Assembly (NCBI RefSeq): GCF_016862795.1
Contig: NZ_BONQ01000129.1
Span: 1-64,000, forward strand
Length of the DNA: 64,000 nucleotides
From: Dactylosporangium siamense
Lineage (GTDB): Bacteria; Actinomycetota; Actinomycetes; Mycobacteriales; Micromonosporaceae
Reading direction: 5' to 3'
Both the position numbers and the translations under genes were made by a program. The first letter of the stretch is position 1. The number at the start of each line of letters is the position of its first letter. This document shows positions 34,481 through 43,289 of the stretch, one piece after another. Under the pieces are notes generated by a model. It did no database searches, was not told where the DNA came from, and worked only from the letters and a program-made list of their open reading frames with translations.

Positions 34481-35491
34481 TCAGGTGAGTGGGAACACCG
34501 ACTGTGCCCACGGCGGTCGCCGTGACGGCTGGACGGACGTGACCCACTTGACCCACCAGAAGCCGCGCCGGCCGGGCGCGACGATCCGGGCCGGGAAGCC
34601 GTGCCCGTAGGTCAACGGCCGGCCGGCCACGCCGGTCACCAGCCACACGTCGTCGAGGGTGGCGGCGCCGAACCAGCGGCTGTACCCGGTCGCCGAGCGG
34701 GCCTCGACACTGCGCCAGCCGTCGTCGGGCACCCCGGCCGCGGCGAGCAGCTCGCTGAGCCGTACACCGTCCCATTCCTGTTCGCTGTACCAGCCGCTGG
34801 TGCAGTCGAGCACGGCCGTGAACCGCTCGTGCGGCAGGTCATGGACCGCGGCGAGGTCGAACGTGGCCGTGCCGACCCGCAGCGTCCACTGTGCCGGGTC
34901 GATGCGCTGGATGCGGTCGTCGAGCCAGGCCGTGACGAGCAGCTCGGGCTTGCGGACGGACCCGCTGAACCGGCGGCCGTCGCCGGGCCCCTCATCCCAG
35001 ACGGCGGTGGCAGCCGCGGCCCCCGCGCCCAGCGCGGCGAGCCGCAGCACCGCCCGGCGGTCGACGTCGGCGCGGCGCGGCCGCACCACGTGCGTCCCGA
35101 AGTGGGCGACGAGGACGGCCAGGGCGGTCACCGCCGCACCGACGTGGATCTGCATCAGCGTCAACGGGCCGACGTGCTCGAGGTGGCCGGTCGAGTGGAT
35201 CAGGCCACTGGCGATGGTGATGAGCACGAGCACGGCCAGCGCGATCGACAGCCACTTCACCACGGCGCGCCGCCCGGGCCGCCGCAGCCCGCGGCGGATC
35301 ACGACGTACTTCCACGGGGCGAGCAGCAGGATCGCGAGGGCGCCCGCGGCGTGCAGCTGGATGAGATCGAGGGGCCAGTCGACGCCGATGGTGTTGGCGC
35401 CGAGCCCGGTCAGGACCCCGGCCACCAGCAGAAGCCCGAGCGCCAGGTCGACCCGCCGGCCACCCTGCCTGTTCCGGAACCGCACGTCCAT
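34481..35491 (-). CDS. Cytochrome-b-like / molybdopterin oxidoreductase fusion
   Basis: 336 residues from ATG 35491. The first about 140 residues form four membrane helices with regularly placed His (H47 in LIQLHAAGA, H99, H116 in MQIHVGAA, H130, H134), suited to two haems. A twin basic segment follows, then a sulfite-oxidase-type molybdopterin domain from about 180 with the molybdenum ligand Cys230 in AVLDCTSGW and RFTAV, RSATGYSRWFG, TYGHGFPARIVAPGRRGFWW. Separate MsrP/MsrQ subunits perform similar chemistry; here both are on one chain. Divergent from a MarR gene. Confidence 0.85.
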   Translation of the reverse strand: MDVRFRNRQGGRRVDLALGLLLVAGVLTGLGANTIGVDWPLDLIQLHAAGALAILLLAPWKYVVIRRGLRRPGRRAVVKWLSIALAVLVLITIASGLIHSTGHLEHVGPLTLMQIHVGAAVTALAVLVAHFGTHVVRPRRADVDRRAVLRLAALGAGAAAATAVWDEGPGDGRRFSGSVRKPELLVTAWLDDRIQRIDPAQWTLRVGTATFDLAAVHDLPHERFTAVLDCTSGWYSEQEWDGVRLSELLAAAGVPDDGWRSVEARSATGYSRWFGAATLDDVWLVTGVAGRPLTYGHGFPARIVAPGRRGFWWVKWVTSVQPSRRPPWAQSVFPLT

Positions 35492-35534
35492 GCGATGATG
35501 CTAACTCGTACCGATGAAAATGCGAGGTCGCAAT

Positions 35535-36104
35535 ATGGCATCGGCGCAACCCGCCAAGAACGTGCTGGTCGACGTGTGGCTGATCTCGACCCTGGCGACA
35601 CCGGCGGTCGAGGAGGCCCTCGCCGGCTCGCCGATGTCCGCCGACGAGTTCGCGATCTACGGCCTGGTCGTGGACCTCGCCCCGGTCACCGCCGCCGACC
35701 TGGTGCGAGCGACCGGCCTACCGGCGACGACCGTGTCGGGCATCCTCGCCCGCTGCGAGCGCCGCGGCGAACTGGAGCGGGTCGCCAACACCGCCGACCG
35801 CCGCAGCGCCCTGCTGCAACTCACCGAGCAGGGCCAGGCGGTGTACCGCGCCGCGCTGCCCGGCCTGCTTGATTTGCTGTCCCGGCTGGAGGACGCCACA
35901 GTCGGCGGCAGCGAAGGGATCCGGCCGGCCCTGCAGGTCCTCGACGACGCGCTGCGCACGGTGCGTGGGGTGAGCGCACGGCCGTACCAACTGCCACCGC
36001 CGTCGCAACGGCCGACCCTCGACTATGACGGGCCGCCGCTGACGCCGGCCCAGCAGCGCGAGGTCCGCCGCTACGTGGACTGGCTACGCCACCGCGACCA
36101 GTAG
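35535..36104 (+). CDS. MarR-family regulator
   Basis: 189 residues from ATG 35535, with GAGG 8 bp ahead; ATG 35514 would add seven residues. The winged HTH is VTAADLVRATGLPATTVSGI and LARCERRGELERVANTADRR, with the wing R-R-S-ALLQLTEQG. The C-terminus is extended (QREVRRYVDWLRHRD). It starts 43 bp from the divergent oxidoreductase and likely controls it. Confidence 0.85.
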   Translation: MASAQPAKNVLVDVWLISTLATPAVEEALAGSPMSADEFAIYGLVVDLAPVTAADLVRATGLPATTVSGILARCERRGELERVANTADRRSALLQLTEQGQAVYRAALPGLLDLLSRLEDATVGGSEGIRPALQVLDDALRTVRGVSARPYQLPPPSQRPTLDYDGPPLTPAQQREVRRYVDWLRHRDQ

Positions 36105-36277
36105 TGGTCTCTCCCGCTGCAACGGTGGCCTGGTCACTGGTGTTCGCCCTCGGCCTGGCCGTCCTCAGTGGACCGGCGTTCGCAGTGCGCGGGGACCCAG
36201 TGGTGCGGCTGGCGGCGAACCCCGCCCTGGCCGCTGACCGGAGCACCCGCCGGACGTCCGCCACAACGAACATGTAG
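36104..36277 (+). CDS. Small membrane or signal-bearing ORF
   Basis: 57 codons from GTG 36104, which overlaps the MarR stop by one base (TAGTG), suggesting translational coupling. The product starts MVSPAATVAWSLVFALGLAV, a good membrane helix or signal, and continues VLSGPAFAVRGDPVV. The last 20 residues are polar. Family unknown; it may be a truncated gene. Nothing else fills the space to the EPS locus. Confidence 0.35.
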   Translation: MVSPAATVAWSLVFALGLAVLSGPAFAVRGDPVVRLAANPALAADRSTRRTSATTNM

Positions 36278-36300
36278 CGGCGGCTCCGGCGAACACGTTG

Positions 36301-37827
36301 TCATCGCCCAGCGGCGGCAAAGACCTCACGGAGAGTCCGTAGGACGATCTTTAGATCGAGCCAGAGCGACCAGTTCTCGATGTAGTAGTTGTCGAACCTG
36401 GCTCGGTCCGAGATCGGAGTGTCACCGCGCAGGCCGCTCACCTGCGCCAGGCCGGTCAGGCCGGCGGGCACCCGGTGCCGCCATGCGTAGAGCTGGTGCT
36501 CGGCGGAGAATCGCTCGACGAAGTGCGGCCTTTCCGGTCGCGGACCGACGATGGTCATGTCGCCACGCAGGATGTTCCATAGCTGGGGCAACTCATCCAG
36601 CGAGGTGCGGCGTAGGATCTTGCCGACGACACCGACCCTGGGATCGTCGGCGATCGACCATCTCGTTCGCGACTCCGTCTCGTCGGACGGACGCATCGTG
36701 CGGAACTTCAACACGTTGAACAGCCGCTGATTGCGGCCGACGCGCTGCTGGCGGAACAGCACGCCACCCCTGCTCTCCACTGCGACCGCACAGGCGCACA
36801 CGGCCAGAACCGGACTCAGGACCATCAGCCCGAGCAGGCTTACGACGATGTCCACCGTCCGCTTCAGGGTCCATCGCCAACCACCCACCCGTGGCGCGCG
36901 GATTCGCATGATCGGGATGGCCCCGATGTGGTCGGCTGATGTCATCTGGGTCTGGAGTTGCGGCATCTTCGGCACCACGAACACGTCGTATGTCAGCGTC
37001 AGGGCGGTGCGTAGCAGGTCTGCGAGCCGACCGTCGGTCGTGTCGGGGTCGCTGATCAGCAATACTTCGGCGTCATGGGTGGTCATGAGCCGCACGATGT
37101 CGTCGAGTGCGCCGAGACGCTCGAGCCCTGCCTGCCGAGCCTCCGGGCGATCGAAGGTGTCGACATAGCCGATGAGCCGTAGTCCGTAGGCGGGATAGCG
37201 ACCGAGCACGGTCGCCACTTCCGCTCCCAGCGTCCCGGCGCCGACCAGGATGGCCCGGTGCACCGCCAGATTCCGTCGCCGCCCCTGTCGCAGCGCCCAT
37301 GTCGTGCATGCGCGGCCGATCAGGAGGCAGACAGCCGTCGCCGCTGCGTCGCGCATGAAGCCGTCCACGCTGGTGCGGTCGTGCCGCAGTGCCACGACAC
37401 AAGCGACGAGCCCGGCGGCGACGAGGAAGCGGCCGGTGAGGCTGGGTAGGTCATCCAGGAAGGACAGGTGGAGCCGTGGACGGTAGAAGCCGCCATTCGC
37501 CAGCAGCCCCACCGTGAGTACCGCCATGACACCGAGCGCTCGAAGATAGAGCGGATTCATCAAGATCGGCCCGACCAGCGCGGCAAGGTCGACGGGCAGC
37601 ACCACCATCCAAGCGCGCAGCGGCGCGAACCAACGGCGTGGGTACCGGACGCCTGAAGTGGGCGCGGACGCCGGCGCTGCGCTGCGCCGGTTGGCCTGCA
37701 TGACCGCCACCGCGGCGCCGAGCCGGGCCGCCTGCTGATCCGAATGTGCCGTGCCCGTGTCAACTGGAGTGACATCGTTGTTTGATGGTCGCTTTTGTTG
37801 TATGACCGGCGCGCCGTCGGATGTCAT
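36301..37827 (-). CDS. EPS priming glycosyltransferase (polyprenyl phosphate sugar transferase)
   Basis: 508 residues from ATG 37827, with GAGGGG upstream; the frame is open to 38007. It has four to five N-terminal membrane helices from about residue 70. A CoA-binding-like domain follows (AILVGAGTLGAEVATVLGRY, GYVDTFDRPEARQAG). The C-terminal bacterial sugar transferase domain has KRTVDIVVSLLGLMVLSP, LKFRTM, RRTSLDELPQLWNILRGDMT and IVGPRPERP. This enzyme puts the first sugar phosphate on undecaprenyl phosphate. It is divergent from the other EPS genes. Confidence 0.92.
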   Translation of the reverse strand: MTSDGAPVIQQKRPSNNDVTPVDTGTAHSDQQAARLGAAVAVMQANRRSAAPASAPTSGVRYPRRWFAPLRAWMVVLPVDLAALVGPILMNPLYLRALGVMAVLTVGLLANGGFYRPRLHLSFLDDLPSLTGRFLVAAGLVACVVALRHDRTSVDGFMRDAAATAVCLLIGRACTTWALRQGRRRNLAVHRAILVGAGTLGAEVATVLGRYPAYGLRLIGYVDTFDRPEARQAGLERLGALDDIVRLMTTHDAEVLLISDPDTTDGRLADLLRTALTLTYDVFVVPKMPQLQTQMTSADHIGAIPIMRIRAPRVGGWRWTLKRTVDIVVSLLGLMVLSPVLAVCACAVAVESRGGVLFRQQRVGRNQRLFNVLKFRTMRPSDETESRTRWSIADDPRVGVVGKILRRTSLDELPQLWNILRGDMTIVGPRPERPHFVERFSAEHQLYAWRHRVPAGLTGLAQVSGLRGDTPISDRARFDNYYIENWSLWLDLKIVLRTLREVFAAAGR

Positions 37828-38300
37828 TTCCAGCCCCTCGCAAGATCTGATGCCAGCAGCGATGACAGTAGGTGCAATTTGCGCATCGGATCCCCGGTAG
37901 AAACGCTCGTCTGAATTCCCAAGGGTTGCGACGATCGGTCCGATCGTATTCCCACGAAAGATGTTCACGCCCTTGCTGGTGGGATTGCCGAAGCGCTCGC
38001 TGCGCACGGGAGTGGCTCGCAGTGAATCTGACCACAGGTTGACCGCCTGGAGTTGCGGAATCTTGCTCGTTGTGTTGTGGCGAATTCGATGTTTCCGATT
38101 CGTTAAATGGATCGTGCATGTCGTTGCAGGTGTACACGAACGGGTTAACCCGCAGGTGGGTCACCCGAACGTCTGATGACATGCGGTTCGCCCTTGGGCA
38201 GTGTGGGTGTCGACACGGCGCATTCACGAGCGCCTCCTGGTAGTTCGGCACGCATGAACCTGCTCGCCTCTACCGCATGACTCGCTTCCTGGAATAGGAT
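37828..38300. promoter_or_regulatory. Divergent EPS control region, 473 bp
   Basis: The region is clearly more AT-rich than the rest of the window (around 38045-38130) and holds no supported gene. It includes the perfect 12-bp palindrome CGGGTTAACCCG at 38141-38152, about 150 bp ahead of the Wzz-like start. Its size and composition fit a heavily regulated pair of promoters for the EPS locus. Confidence 0.5.
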
Positions 38301-39188
38301 ATGGCTACCGATTCATTGGTCGAGAGACTGCAATTTGAAAACGCCTCCGAGCCGCCTGCTGCGCTGTCGCGCTGGCAAATAATGTGGCGGTCGAAATACG
38401 CGATCGGTGGCGTCGCCGCAGTCATCGCCGTGGCGACCTGGGCGACCGCTTCATTTCTGCCGGAAAACTTTCAAGCATCCAGTGATGTCCTGATCGGCGG
38501 GCGGGCCGCCGCAGCGACCATGGATTCCGTCGGTGGTATGAACAGCCTGGCAACGCAGTATGCCCACCTCGCCACGACGACCCCCGTGCTCGACGAGGCT
38601 GCCCGCCGTGCGGGCACGACGGCCAAGGAACTGGTACGCACCACCACTGTCGCCACCGTGGCCAATACCAACATCGTGCGGGTGACCGTAGCGGCCAGTT
38701 CAGCCAGCGTCGCCAGCCGCCGAGCTGAAGCGGTCGCCGGGTCGCTGTCCGCGTTTGTCGGCACTCTGCGGACAGGCAAGGAACAGGCGAATGCTGACCG
38801 CCTCAAAGAGCTGGACGCGCTGCTGGTCCAGGCGAAGAACGATGTGACCGCGGCCCGGAGCGCACTGCTCGGTGCGCCGTCCGGGTCGTCCGCTGCCCAA
38901 TTGGCCAACACGCTGCTCAACAACGCAGAGCAGCAGGTCATGATGTTCACGCTCAAGCGCGTCGACCTGATCAACCAGATGACGAACGAAAGCACTGCCC
39001 ACGACGTGTCGCTCACCGTCCTCACGCCGGGTGGAAGCGCACAACAGACTGGACCGCGTCCACTGCGGTCCGCCGTCATCGCGCTGCTGCTCAGCCTCGT
39101 CGTCCTCGCCGAACTGGCGGTGTTCAGCGAGCGCCGGCGGAACCCCGTCAACCGGGCACGACGGCACCGCCCGGTGCTGTTCGGATGA
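38301..39188 (+). CDS. Wzz/chain-length-determinant-like protein
   Basis: 295 residues from ATG 38301. Two membrane helices flank an outer domain: about 35-54 (AIGGVAAVIAVATWATASFL) and about 252-272 (RSAVIALLLSLVVLAELAVF). Between them are the Wzz-type start (PENFQASSDVLIGG) and a helical coiled-coil part (KEQANADRLKELDALLVQAK). No tyrosine kinase domain follows; a separate kinase is not in the window. It should set EPS chain length with the polymerase, whose gene overlaps by 4 bp. Confidence 0.82.
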   Translation: MATDSLVERLQFENASEPPAALSRWQIMWRSKYAIGGVAAVIAVATWATASFLPENFQASSDVLIGGRAAAATMDSVGGMNSLATQYAHLATTTPVLDEAARRAGTTAKELVRTTTVATVANTNIVRVTVAASSASVASRRAEAVAGSLSAFVGTLRTGKEQANADRLKELDALLVQAKNDVTAARSALLGAPSGSSAAQLANTLLNNAEQQVMMFTLKRVDLINQMTNESTAHDVSLTVLTPGGSAQQTGPRPLRSAVIALLLSLVVLAELAVFSERRRNPVNRARRHRPVLFG

Positions 39189-40648
39189 GTTTTCCGCAGT
39201 CGTGGCCCGCTCCGAACCGAGCCGCGGTGTTCGTCCTGAGCGAGATGTCGCCGGCCCGACGGATCACGCTCTTGGCGGCAGTCCCGTTGCTGGTGTTGAG
39301 TTCTTCGGGGCTGACCGCCGAGCTGATGTTCGACCGGACGTCTGCACTCAAGTACGCCCTGACCGTCGGCGCAGCGATGATCGCGATCGCCGCGGCGCTC
39401 GCACCGCAGCCACTGCTGGTCTTTGTCGCTCTGTTGGTCGTCGCCGCACCAGTGGCGACGTTCGAGGTCGACCTGGTCGGCGTCCGCGTCTCGGCGGTCG
39501 TGGCGCTCTTGATGCTGACCGCGGTGCCGGTCTTCCTCGGCTTGGGCAAGCGGGTCGGTCCGACGGCACTCGGCCGCGCTGGTTGCTTCGCAGCAGTGCT
39601 GATCGCAGTGCCGATCGCCGCAGGACCGGACATCAGCGAGGCACTCTACGTCCCGGCCGTCATTGCGGTCGTCGCGTTCTACTGTGCCCGGGCCTCGGTG
39701 CTGCCCGGTGGCACGTCCGTTGTGCTGATCAGCAGTTTGATCTCGTTGATGACGCAGGCAGCGCTGGCGGTCTGGGAGTACGCCACCGGCCAGCAGATCA
39801 ACCTGTACGGCGGTGCGGAAGCACGCGCAGCCGGATACTTCTTCGACTTTCAGACGCAGCCGCGGCCGACCGGCACGTTCTTCGATCCCATCTCGCTGGG
39901 CACGGTTCTGGCGCCGGTGCTGCCGCTCGGCGTGGCCGCGGTGCTGCTGCTCGTGCACCACCGCCGCCGTCTCGCTGCAATGGCGACCGCGTCTGCGGTG
40001 ATTCTGGTCGGATGCGGGTTGTCGCTGACGCTGTCGCGGATGCCGTCGATCGGTGCTCTCGTCGGGATCGCCACGGTGCTCGTGCTGGTCCCGCGTCGGC
40101 TGCGCTGGCCCGCCGTTGCGCAGACGGGTGCCGTGTTGGGCGTCCTGGTCGCCATGGCGGTGAGCGTCGGCGGGCCGTCGCTGCTGCTGCGGGCGACGTC
40201 GGTGACCGACCCGACCGCCAACGGGGTGGTGACCGCTGACGGCGATCGTGACCGCGTCGGATTCTGGCACGTCGCACTCGAAGCAGGTTTTGACCACCCT
40301 CTCGCGGGGGTCGGCGTCGGCCACCTCAACCAGCTGCTTGTTGCCCGAGCACCCGACGCCAACGTCTACACGCACGCCCACTCGACCTATCTCCAGATCT
40401 TCGCCGAGTGCGGCGTGCTGGGCCTGGCCGCGATTGCGATCATCGGCGCAGGGTTTCTGCGCGATCTGGCGCGGGTATGGCGGCGGTCGCCGGTGCTCGC
40501 CGCCGGGTTGGCCGGCGCCGCCACAGCGGTGTCGGTCGCTGCGCTCACCGACGTCGTGGTGATCCGCTATGTCGCCGTCGCCGCCGCGCTCGCGCCATTG
40601 CTGGGCCTCGTGGCAGGGCTGGCCTCACGGCAGAGCGCCGATGGTTAG
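39185..40648 (+). CDS. Wzy-like O-antigen polymerase/ligase
   Basis: 487 residues from ATG 39185 in an ATGA overlap with the Wzz-like gene. Ten or more membrane helices, with a large outer loop (ATGQQINLYGGAEARAAGYF). The Wzy_C signature is THAHSTYLQIFAECGVLGLA near residue 400, and GFWHVALEAGFDHPLAGVGV precedes it. It polymerises lipid-linked repeat units outside the membrane. Overlaps the flippase gene by 8 bp. Confidence 0.87.
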   Translation: MSFPQSWPAPNRAAVFVLSEMSPARRITLLAAVPLLVLSSSGLTAELMFDRTSALKYALTVGAAMIAIAAALAPQPLLVFVALLVVAAPVATFEVDLVGVRVSAVVALLMLTAVPVFLGLGKRVGPTALGRAGCFAAVLIAVPIAAGPDISEALYVPAVIAVVAFYCARASVLPGGTSVVLISSLISLMTQAALAVWEYATGQQINLYGGAEARAAGYFFDFQTQPRPTGTFFDPISLGTVLAPVLPLGVAAVLLLVHHRRRLAAMATASAVILVGCGLSLTLSRMPSIGALVGIATVLVLVPRRLRWPAVAQTGAVLGVLVAMAVSVGGPSLLLRATSVTDPTANGVVTADGDRDRVGFWHVALEAGFDHPLAGVGVGHLNQLLVARAPDANVYTHAHSTYLQIFAECGVLGLAAIAIIGAGFLRDLARVWRRSPVLAAGLAGAATAVSVAALTDVVVIRYVAVAAALAPLLGLVAGLASRQSADG

Positions 40649-42071
40649 TACCCAGGCGGCCTCCAAGCTCGCGCGCTCGGCGGCGGTGCTGGTCGGCCGG
40701 AAGATCGCCGTGTCCGCGATGTCGGCGACCGCCTCGGTGATCGTTGTGCGCAGCCTGCTGCCGGAGCAGTTCGGCCAGTACGCGGCGGGACTGGCGGCAT
40801 TCTACGTACTGCTCGCCCTGACGGACTTTGGTCTTGGCGAGGTGCTCGGCCGTTCACTCGGCCGCCGGCCCGAAGGCGCGCAGCACCGCATTCGAGTCGT
40901 GCTGCGGGTACACCTGACATGGTCAGCGACGGTGGCCCTCGGCGGCCTGGCCTTCGCGGTGCTGGTCGGCATCGGCACGATCCGTGGGGGCGTCCTGCTC
41001 GCACTCATTCCGGCGGTTGCGGTCGCCGGCGCCAGTTGCCTGCGGCAGGTGTTCTACGCGCGGCACGCGGTTGGCCGGCTGGCAACGCTCGACCTGATGA
41101 CGACCGCCGCGTCGACGGTTGGTCTCATCGTCCTGGCGGTAGCGGACGCGCCACCGTTTCTGCTCGCCGCTGTCGCGTCGTTGGCGGCGACCATCAACAG
41201 CCTGCTGGTGATTCGCCTCGCCTGGCCGCTGACGTCGTCCGGTGACGTCGTCGACGCCGACGGCCTTGATGCTCGAACCGTCGTCAGCCAGGCCGCGCCC
41301 ATTGGTGTCGCGTCGTTCCTGGCGAGCGCCTACTTCTCCATCGACGTTGTCCTGCTCGCGAGCTTGCTTCCCGCCGAAGACATCGGCCGGTACGCGGCGG
41401 CCGTGAAGGTCCTCACCATTCTGATCATGGTGCCCGGTGTCGTCATGGGCATGGCCCTGCCGCAGGTGAGTGCCGAGCTGATCGACCGTGCGCGTGTTAC
41501 GGCACTGCTTGCCCAGGTGTGGCACTGGTTCGCGAGTCTTGTGTTGCCAGGATTCGTCCTCGTGAGCCTCTATGCAGCCACCGCGATGGGCCTGCTGTTC
41601 GGCCCGCACTACGTCGACGCTGCGCCGTTGCTGCGGATTTTGATGCTGGCCGGCGTGGTGCAAATGTGTTCGCAGGTCCTCAGCGTGGTCGTGGTCGCCG
41701 CGGCTCGTAGCGCATGGCTCATCGGTCAGAACATCCTCGCGTTGGTGATCAATGTCGGGGGCAACCTGTTGTTGACGCCCCGCTTCGGTATGGCCGCGGC
41801 GGCATGGCTGACGGTGTTGACCGAACTGACGGTGTGCGTCGGCTCGTGCTGGGCGCTGCGGCATCGCTTGGACCTTGGCCCGTTACTGCGAATGACCGCA
41901 GCACCCGCACTTGCGATGGCGCCCATGGTCGGGGTCTGGTCGCTCCTTCCGGGGCGGCCGTGGGTTTCGATCCCGCTGTGCTGCCTGGCTTACCTCATCA
42001 CCCTGACGGCCCTGCGCGGGTGGCCGACCGAGCTGACAGCCGCGCTGCTGAAGTGGCGGAAACTCGCGTGA
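40641..42071 (+). CDS. Wzx-like polysaccharide flippase
   Basis: 476 residues from ATG 40641; an upstream start at 40569 would lie deep in the polymerase gene. Twelve to fourteen membrane helices of the oligosaccharide flippase (MATE/MOP) type: VGRKIAVSAMSATASVIVVR, SLLPEQFGQYAAGLAAFYVL, and FLASAYFSIDVVLLASLLPA. It moves lipid-linked repeat units across the membrane. Ends in a GTGA overlap with the next glycosyltransferase. Confidence 0.87.
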   Translation: MVSTQAASKLARSAAVLVGRKIAVSAMSATASVIVVRSLLPEQFGQYAAGLAAFYVLLALTDFGLGEVLGRSLGRRPEGAQHRIRVVLRVHLTWSATVALGGLAFAVLVGIGTIRGGVLLALIPAVAVAGASCLRQVFYARHAVGRLATLDLMTTAASTVGLIVLAVADAPPFLLAAVASLAATINSLLVIRLAWPLTSSGDVVDADGLDARTVVSQAAPIGVASFLASAYFSIDVVLLASLLPAEDIGRYAAAVKVLTILIMVPGVVMGMALPQVSAELIDRARVTALLAQVWHWFASLVLPGFVLVSLYAATAMGLLFGPHYVDAAPLLRILMLAGVVQMCSQVLSVVVVAAARSAWLIGQNILALVINVGGNLLLTPRFGMAAAAWLTVLTELTVCVGSCWALRHRLDLGPLLRMTAAPALAMAPMVGVWSLLPGRPWVSIPLCCLAYLITLTALRGWPTELTAALLKWRKLA

Positions 42072-43126
42072 AGGTAGTGTTGGCCACCGACGCCATGATT
42101 CCGGGCGGCGTCGGGAGGCACATCAAGGACCTGGCCCGGGGGTTCATCGAACGTCGATGCGAGGTCAGTCTGACAGCGCCGGCTGGGTCCGCGATGCGGC
42201 AGACAGCCGACGAACTCGGCGTACCGTTCACCGCTTTCGCGCGTGCTCCGGGCGGTGCTGACATATGGCACCTGCACCTTGCAGACACCTATCATCGCGG
42301 GTCCGTGCACCAGCTCGCGCGTGCCCGGCTGCGCAACCACCGGATCGTTCTCACTGAGCATCTGCCGCGCAGCAACGCCTCCGACGCGGCTCTCACCGAG
42401 GACCGCCGCACTCCAGGCGCTCACGCCGCGAAGACCGCATTCAAACGCATCCAGTTCGCTGTCACCCACGCGGTCGTCGCCGTGAGCTCCGGGTCACGCT
42501 CCTTCTTGATCGACCGCTACGGGCTCGCACCGGACAAGGTCGTCGCCATCTCCAACGGCGTCGATCTCAGCCGGTTCGCCAGCTCGGCGGGCCTACCGGT
42601 CACCGAGCCCCCAGTCGTGCTGGCCGTCGGCGCGCTGGTCCGGCAGAAGGGACACGACCTTCTGATTCGTGCCGCAGCCGCGTCCCGCGGCGACTGGCGT
42701 GTGGTCATCGCCGGCGAAGGCCCCCACCGGCAGGAGCTCCAGCGGCTCGCCGACGCGGTGGCACCGGGCCGGGTCGAGCTCGTTGGCTGGCTCGACGACA
42801 TCCGGGCGGACATGCTGGCAGCGACCGCGGTATGCGTGCCATCCCGATGGGAAGCGTGCGCGTATGTGGTGCCCGAGGCGATGGCGCTCGGACGGCCGGT
42901 CGTCGCGACCCGGGTCGACGGCATCAGCGACATGATCGTGCACGGACATTCCGGAATCGTGGTTGATCCGGACGATCCGGCGAAGTTGGCCGTCGAGATT
43001 GACCGGCTGGTGGACACCCGTGCCCTGGCCGCTTCGATTGCCACGACTGCCAGGCAGGCAGCGGCCGGCTTCGGTGTGGATCGTATGGTGCGCGACACGT
43101 TCGAGCTGTATCGGAGCCTGCGATGA
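42068..43126 (+). CDS. GT4 glycosyltransferase
   Basis: 352 residues from GTG 42068, in a 4-bp overlap with the flippase gene. N-terminal Rossmann (VKVVLATDAMIPGGVGRHIK), then the GT-B second domain with VVLAVGALVRQKGHDLLIRA, VIAGEGPHRQELQRLADAV, and the donor motif E-x7-E in SRWEACAYVVPEAMALGRPV. Retaining transferase acting on EPS repeat units at the inner membrane. A 163-bp gap without a gene follows. Confidence 0.9.
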   Translation: MKVVLATDAMIPGGVGRHIKDLARGFIERRCEVSLTAPAGSAMRQTADELGVPFTAFARAPGGADIWHLHLADTYHRGSVHQLARARLRNHRIVLTEHLPRSNASDAALTEDRRTPGAHAAKTAFKRIQFAVTHAVVAVSSGSRSFLIDRYGLAPDKVVAISNGVDLSRFASSAGLPVTEPPVVLAVGALVRQKGHDLLIRAAAASRGDWRVVIAGEGPHRQELQRLADAVAPGRVELVGWLDDIRADMLAATAVCVPSRWEACAYVVPEAMALGRPVVATRVDGISDMIVHGHSGIVVDPDDPAKLAVEIDRLVDTRALAASIATTARQAAAGFGVDRMVRDTFELYRSLR

Positions 43127-43289
43127 GCCGGGTCAGAGGCCTGAGACGGTGGACGGGATCCGAGGTGGCGTGGAGCAGCCGGACTCTTCGTGAACCCCGC
43201 ACGATGGCGACTTCGTCAGGACACAGGTCGCGTCGCCACCAGCGCATCGCCGATCGGAACTGTCGTCGTCACATCCCGGGAGTGCCGCG

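Noticed and set aside
43127-43289. Search for a small gene or RNA in the 163-bp gap of the EPS run
   Set aside because: No open frame with a ribosome site and no tRNA-like or hairpin structure was seen.
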